Source of the DNA: a bacterium UBA7470 | GTDB lineage: Bacteria; Pseudomonadota; Gammaproteobacteria; Burkholderiales; Burkholderiaceae_C | Direction of reading: 5' to 3' | Length of the DNA stretch: 10,011 bases | Assembly: GCA_002479815.1 (NCBI GenBank) | Contig: DLPA01000160.1 | Location: forward strand, 1,722 to 11,732 | Shown: piece by piece, positions 6,349 through 10,011 of the stretch | How the letters are laid out: each line of letters opens with the position of its first letter | Numbering within the stretch: the stretch's first letter is position 1 | Notes under the pieces: generated by a model | Told to the model about the DNA's origin: nothing | Databases searched by the model: none | Seen by the model: only the letters and a program-made list of their open reading frames with translations | Made by a program: the position numbers and the translations under genes

Positions 6349-8460
6349 TCACAGCTTGGTGATGCGGGTTTCGTTGGGGTTGGAGTAGATGTCGATGACG
6401 CGGCAGTCGCTGCACATTTTCAGGCGTTCCAAGGCCTCGCCTTGAAACATGGCGTGACCACTGAGGCGTGTCAGCATGGCCTCGATCCCTTTGGCGGTGC
6501 CAAACGGTTTACTGCAACGCACACATTGCCACGGTTGGGCACGGTGCAGGCTGTGAGCATGTTCCCGCTGGGTGGTGGGCAAAAAGCGGGGTACGAGTTG
6601 CAGGGCTTGCTCGGGGCAGGTTTGCACGCATAGGCCACATTGCACGCAATTTTTTTCGATGAGGCGAAGCTCGGGCGCATCGGGGTTGTCTTGCAAGGCT
6701 TTGGCGGGGCAGGCACTGACGCAGCTCATGCACAGGGTGCAACGGTCGGCATTCACTGCTACCGCCCCCAAGGGCGACCCCTTGGGCAGGGGCACGGCAC
6801 TGGTGGACGTGGCGGGGGCGTGGCGCAGCAGGTGATCCAAGGCCAGTTCTAGCGTGGCGCGTTTGCTGGTTTGGGCGGCAAAACTGGCCCGCACAGCCAC
6901 CGCTTGATGGGTCGATGGAGGCGATGGGGGAAACACAGCATCCAAATCGGTCAAATCACGGGCATCGCGCATCTCGATCAGCCGCAGGTGTTGACCGACG
7001 TAGCCCAAGCCATGCAGCAGGCTTTGAGCGACGGCCATGTGTTGCCGCAAGGTGTCGCGGTACTGCGGTGCATCAGCCGTCGTGGTCAACACCGCCACTT
7101 CTGCCGCGCCATAGGCCAAGGCCGTCAGCCACAGTTCTAGGCCGACGCTGGCGCTGTGCCACAAGGCCAAGGGCAAGACGCGAGCAGGCACGCCCCGCAC
7201 TTGCCGATCCAAACTGGCGGCGCGGCCCCAATCGTCGATCAAGGCTTGGCCCTCGCTGGCGCTGTGCAGCAGCACAACGGCATCACGCCCGCCGGCGCGG
7301 GCGTAGGTGTGGAGCAGGGTTTTAAGGCGTTGCCCAAAATCGTTGGCCTTGGGGTAGGCATAAGTCAGTGCCCCCGTGGGGCAAGCGGTGGTACACGCGC
7401 CGCAACCCACGCACAGGTGAGGGTTGACCTGAATCCGTTGCAGCTTCACATCGCCCGTGATGGCAGAGGCCGAACACACCTGTACGCAGGCATCGCAGCC
7501 CACGCGCTGGTTGCGGGCATGGGCGCAGAGTTGGGCTTGGTACTGAAAAAACTTGGGCTTTTCAAACGTGCCCACGGCATCGCGCACAGCCAGAATCGCT
7601 TTGAGCAAGACGGCAGGATCAGCCCCGGGTCGCACATGCCAATAGCCTTGTGGGGGCGCGTGTTGGGTGAAAGCGGGTTGCGGGCGCAAGTCCAGCACGG
7701 CATCGAAGGGGTCGGTGTAGGTGGTGGCAGGGCGATCAAAACGAATGGCTCCAGCCACTTCGCAACGGCTGACGCAATCGCGGTGCGCTTCGCAGCGGTT
7801 GAGGTCGATTTGATAATCCAAGCCAATGGCATCCTCGGGGCACGCCATGACGCAGGCGTTGCAGCGGGTACACAGGTCTAAGTCAATTGGATTGCTGAGT
7901 TCGCGTTCTAAAGAAAATGCGCCCAACCAACCACTGAGTCGAGTGATGCGGCCTGTCAACACCGCATAGGGACGGGTTTGGCGACTCGCACCTCCAGTGG
8001 ACAAGAGACTCACCTCCAGCACATCCCCCACCGCATCGGCCACCCGTTCGGCCTGCTCACTGGGGCCAATCACCAACAAACGGCCTCGGCTGTGATAGCT
8101 CACAGTCGGTACGGGTTCAGGGTCGGGCAAACGCGCCACCGCCAGCAAAGCCGCCATTTTGGGAGTGCTGCGCTCGGCTTGGCGACTCCATCCCCCCGTC
8201 TCGCGCAGATTGACAAAACGAATCGGGCGCACATCCAAGGGCATTGCACCTTCGGTTTGCTGGGCCAATTGGGTGAACAACTGGGCTTCTTGGGTGCAGG
8301 CCACCACCAGCTCATCGGGGCGACGCGCGGCTTGCTGAAACGCGGGGGCTTCGCGGCGGCACAGGGTGCGGTGTTGAACGACGGTTTCATCCAACACACG
8401 GCTGAGCGCAGCCGCATCCTGTGGCATGGTTTGGTTGCAGTTGCAGATGAGAATGGTCAT
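6349..8460 (-). CDS. Large 4Fe-4S polyferredoxin of the formate dehydrogenase accessory cluster
   Basis: This 703-residue, probably cytoplasmic electron-transfer protein lacks a signal peptide and membrane segments. Four canonical CxxCxxCxxxCP motifs are at C197-C207, C350-C360, C574-C584 and C605-C615. A variant set is C312/C322/C325/C329 (C-x9-CDACVQVC), and a degenerate one is C223/C229/C233. In total up to six [4Fe-4S] clusters are plausible, arranged as two-cluster ferredoxin units. Residues 1-190 contain CNC (6-8) and an unassigned alpha/beta-looking region. Residues 390-510 form a cysteine-free alpha/beta-looking domain (AVVLLHS, ARVLPLALWHSASVGLELW, AEVAVLTT). The C-terminus has two CxxC pairs (C646/C649 and C683/C686) that could bind zinc or another cluster. 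No Shine-Dalgarno is obvious before ATG 8460; the 41-bp gap upstream is AT-rich. Its position between DUF3306 and the TorD gene ties it to formate dehydrogenase. The electron donor and acceptor are unknown. Confidence 0.92.
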   Translation of the reverse strand: MTILICNCNQTMPQDAAALSRVLDETVVQHRTLCRREAPAFQQAARRPDELVVACTQEAQLFTQLAQQTEGAMPLDVRPIRFVNLRETGGWSRQAERSTPKMAALLAVARLPDPEPVPTVSYHSRGRLLVIGPSEQAERVADAVGDVLEVSLLSTGGASRQTRPYAVLTGRITRLSGWLGAFSLERELSNPIDLDLCTRCNACVMACPEDAIGLDYQIDLNRCEAHRDCVSRCEVAGAIRFDRPATTYTDPFDAVLDLRPQPAFTQHAPPQGYWHVRPGADPAVLLKAILAVRDAVGTFEKPKFFQYQAQLCAHARNQRVGCDACVQVCSASAITGDVKLQRIQVNPHLCVGCGACTTACPTGALTYAYPKANDFGQRLKTLLHTYARAGGRDAVVLLHSASEGQALIDDWGRAASLDRQVRGVPARVLPLALWHSASVGLELWLTALAYGAAEVAVLTTTADAPQYRDTLRQHMAVAQSLLHGLGYVGQHLRLIEMRDARDLTDLDAVFPPSPPSTHQAVAVRASFAAQTSKRATLELALDHLLRHAPATSTSAVPLPKGSPLGAVAVNADRCTLCMSCVSACPAKALQDNPDAPELRLIEKNCVQCGLCVQTCPEQALQLVPRFLPTTQREHAHSLHRAQPWQCVRCSKPFGTAKGIEAMLTRLSGHAMFQGEALERLKMCSDCRVIDIYSNPNETRITKL

Positions 8461-8501
8461 GGGGATTTTAAAGTTGTTATATTTTTGATAGTTGGTTACG
8501 C

Positions 8502-9116
8502 TTATTTTTGTAAGCCTAAATTCTGATTTGATTGAAAATACATCACATTGTCCTTTTTAATTTCAATTTCAGTAGCTGCTTGTGCATTATTTTCAAGCGT
8601 TTCTTCCATATTTGATTTATTTTCTTCGGGTGTTGATGTGTGGACCACTTGTGACGGAGGATCATCTTCAACCAACTTCATGAACTTGGCGGCCACCATC
8701 TGCTGCAAGTCTTCGGGCAGCAGGGGACTGGGTTGGCTGTAGTCGTCGATGTAGATGTCCAGCCCGTCCATGATGTTGAAGTGCGGGTCGGCAAACAGTT
8801 TTTTGAAGGCCGCATTTTTGACCGCTGGAACGACATGACGTGCCACGAAAGGCCGAAAGTCGGACTCAGGGGTCAGCTCGGCGACATCGGCCAGTGTGGG
8901 GCCGCTGGGCGCTTGTGACTCGGGCACTGGCTGCTGTGGCGCGAGGGGTGCGACTGACGCAGCAGTCGGGGGCAGCAGCACAGGCGTGACATCTGCCCTC
9001 ACAGCAGGCGCTGGCGCGGCAGGCTGTGGGGGCAGTGGGGATGGGGTGCTGCGCTGTTCGGCTTTTAACTTGGACCAGCGGCTGAAAAAACCGCCTTGAC
9101 CTGATGCGTCCGTCAT
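8502..9116 (-). CDS. DUF3306 family protein
   Basis: This 204-residue protein of unknown biochemical function is known from formate dehydrogenase gene clusters. ATG 9116 is chosen because it overlaps the DUF3305 stop (ATGA, 9113-9116) with GGGAGA just upstream on the - strand, and it gives the typical N-terminus GGFFSRWSKLKAE (8-20). Residues 25-75 are a Pro/Ala-rich flexible linker. The conserved core is 84-150: SDFRPFVARHVVPAVKNAA, KKLFADPHFNIMDGLDIYID (105-124), then DDYSQPSPLLPEDL. After about residue 156 the protein becomes a polar Asn/Glu/Gln-rich tail encoded by unusually AT-rich DNA (8502-8650), unlike the GC-rich remainder and unlike the short ending I expect for the family. A 105-codon upstream extension of the frame overlaps DUF3305 and is not credible. 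The family assignment is by recognisable consensus; molecular role unknown. Confidence 0.85.
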   Translation of the reverse strand: MTDASGQGGFFSRWSKLKAEQRSTPSPLPPQPAAPAPAVRADVTPVLLPPTAASVAPLAPQQPVPESQAPSGPTLADVAELTPESDFRPFVARHVVPAVKNAAFKKLFADPHFNIMDGLDIYIDDYSQPSPLLPEDLQQMVAAKFMKLVEDDPPSQVVHTSTPEENKSNMEETLENNAQAATEIEIKKDNVMYFQSNQNLGLQK

Positions 9117-9697
9117 CTCGGTTCTCCCGAACGTGGCCCGAGTTTGTCGGTGCTGATGCGAACGGGGTTGCCAAAGCGGTCGTTCAAGGGTTTGAAGCTG
9201 TCGGGGCGTTTGCGGCGCTTGGGTTCGGGCTGGTGGTGCTGCTCGGTGAAGGCTTGCAGCCACGCCACCATGTCGGCAGGGGCATCGACACGCTCGACGG
9301 TTTCTTGGGCATCCAACCAACGTCCGGCCTCGTGGTAGCTCAGGGTGACGGCTTGGGGAATGGGCACGGGTTCGGCCTCCACCTCTGCCTCGTTCGGTAC
9401 GTCCATCAAACGCCACATCACCCACACGCAAGGGTGCTCTGTGGTCAGGTTGAGGTGGTAGCCCTCGGCTTCGTCAGGGTACAAACGCACTTGCAAGCCC
9501 GGCGAGAGCCACAGGCGGGTGTGGGCGGGCGTACCCACGCCCGTTTCGGCGATGCAGCAACGGTGGGTGTGCTGCGGGGTCTGCTCGGCAGGCCACACGT
9601 CGGCCAGCACCCAGCGCCACGGCTGCCAACGCGCCATCGGGCCTTGCACGGGTTCATGCCGCATCACCACGCTCACGGTCAAACTGGGCAAGCTCAT
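9113..9697 (-). CDS. DUF3305 family protein
   Basis: This 194-residue soluble protein of unknown biochemical function pairs with DUF3306 in formate dehydrogenase loci. The recognisable conserved start is VSVVMRHEPVQGPMARWQPWRWVLADVW (given in parts: VMRHEPVQGP at 10-20, then MARWQPWRW). The central LWLSPGLQVRLYPDEAEGYHLNL segment and the later CVWVMWRLMD strand are also family-like. The C-terminal 40 residues are basic and polar (EPKRRKRPDSFKPLNDRFG), suggesting a flexible tail that might bind a partner or nucleic acid. ATG 9697 overlaps the fdhD stop by 4 bp (ATGA), and AGAGGT lies about 10 bp upstream on the - strand. Its own stop overlaps the DUF3306 start in the same way, so fdhD, DUF3305 and DUF3306 are translationally chained. 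No catalytic motif is evident. Confidence 0.82.
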   Translation of the reverse strand: MSLPSLTVSVVMRHEPVQGPMARWQPWRWVLADVWPAEQTPQHTHRCCIAETGVGTPAHTRLWLSPGLQVRLYPDEAEGYHLNLTTEHPCVWVMWRLMDVPNEAEVEAEPVPIPQAVTLSYHEAGRWLDAQETVERVDAPADMVAWLQAFTEQHHQPEPKRRKRPDSFKPLNDRFGNPVRISTDKLGPRSGEPR

Positions 9698-10011
9698 ACG
9701 CTGTGTACCTCTGTAGAGGGGACTAAGGTAGCTGAGGCAGCTGGTGGGGGCGGTGGTAGGGCATCAAACACCAGTCGTTGAGGATGAGTAAAACACAGCA
9801 GCCGTTTGTGGGTAGCACGCCCCACGGCACACAAGCCCACACGTTGCGCCACTTCTAAGCCCATTTGAGTCATACCGCTGCGTGACACCACCACAGGCAC
9901 GCCCATGTGTGCCGATTTGATGACCATTTCACTGGTCAAACGGCCTGTGGTGTAAAACACCTTGTCGTGCCCGCTCATGGACATCGCACCAGGTGCGTCG
10001 CTTTCTTGTTG
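9694..10011 (-). CDS. fdhD: Formate dehydrogenase accessory sulfurtransferase FdhD (N-terminus off the window edge)
   Basis: Only the C-terminal 105 codons are visible; the frame is open through base 10011. FdhD transfers sulfur from the cysteine desulfurase IscS to the molybdenum cofactor of formate dehydrogenase, which is required for activity. The diagnostic block is FYTTGRLTSEMVIKSAHMG followed by VPVVVSRSG, then LEVAQRVGLCAVGRA and the closing FTHPQRLVFD, which matches the FdhD C-terminus. The catalytic CxxC-type loop lies in the missing N-terminal part, so activity cannot be judged. After FTHPQRLVFD the protein carries an additional 22-residue tail with five consecutive prolines, ending in an ATGA overlap with DUF3305. 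It is the most upstream visible gene of the - strand operon. Confidence 0.94.
   Translation of the reverse strand, partial: QQESDAPGAMSMSGHDKVFYTTGRLTSEMVIKSAHMGVPVVVSRSGMTQMGLEVAQRVGLCAVGRATHKRLLCFTHPQRLVFDALPPPPPAASATLVPSTEVHSV

Noticed and set aside
7156..7881. 241-codon open frame on the + strand opposite the polyferredoxin
   Set aside because: The - strand frame encodes clear Fe-S cysteine motifs through this region; the + translation is low-complexity and unrecognisable.
7978..8526. 182-codon open frame on the + strand opposite the polyferredoxin start
   Set aside because: Antisense to a well-supported gene, with no recognisable domain.
9117..9431. 105-residue upstream extension of the DUF3306 frame
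   Set aside because: It lies inside DUF3305 in another frame, is Arg/Pro/His-rich, and the family N-terminus begins at ATG 9116.
9104..9781. 225-codon open frame on the + strand opposite DUF3305 and fdhD
   Set aside because: The - strand genes have conserved domains and ATGA-coupled starts; the + frame is a shadow rich in His and Gly.
1..10011. CRISPR array, tRNA/attachment site, phage genes or defence system
   Set aside because: No spaced direct repeats, tRNA-like cloverleaf, integrase or defence-associated domains were found on either strand.

Overview
The window looks like a chromosomal segment of a betaproteobacterium, most likely Burkholderiales/Comamonadaceae. This rests on the moderately GC-rich coding style, the protein sequences, and the gene order fdhD - DUF3305 - DUF3306 - polyferredoxin - TorD-like chaperone, which as I recall accompanies formate dehydrogenase loci in that group. 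The genus cannot be fixed from the sequence alone.

Left half, + strand (1-4740): a 5'-truncated D-2-hydroxyacid dehydrogenase and an L-2-hydroxyglutarate-oxidase-like FAD enzyme sit head to tail and essentially touching. After a 140-bp gap with a stem-loop and a possible promoter comes a three-gene ABC importer: a periplasmic SsuA/NMT1-type binding protein, an ATPase that starts in an ATGA overlap, and a SsuC/TauC-type permease. The substrate cannot be read from the sequence.

Middle (4741-5031): a strikingly AT-rich, gene-free stretch lies between two convergent transcription units. It contains a 226-bp element (4756-4981) with perfect 24-bp inverted repeats near its ends. The dinucleotide TA flanks both ends, so it looks like a small non-autonomous (MITE-like) element. 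Each repeat contains a 13-nt palindrome followed outward by seven T, so the ends also look like intrinsic terminators for the two convergent operons.

Right half, - strand (5032-10011, transcribed right to left): the C-terminal part of fdhD, a DUF3305 protein and a DUF3306 protein are joined by two 4-bp ATGA overlaps. Then come a 703-residue polyferredoxin with about six Fe-S-type cysteine motifs, a TorD/DmsD-family chaperone, and upp (uracil phosphoribosyltransferase). All are tightly spaced, so this looks like one operon for making or wiring a molybdenum/tungsten formate dehydrogenase, with upp at its tail. No formate dehydrogenase catalytic subunit is in the window.

I see no CRISPR array, tRNA, rRNA, phage gene or recognisable defence system. 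The most interesting items are the TA-flanked inverted-repeat element with outward terminators, the very large polyferredoxin with its C-terminal paired CxxC motif, and the AT-rich aberrant tail of the DUF3306 protein.
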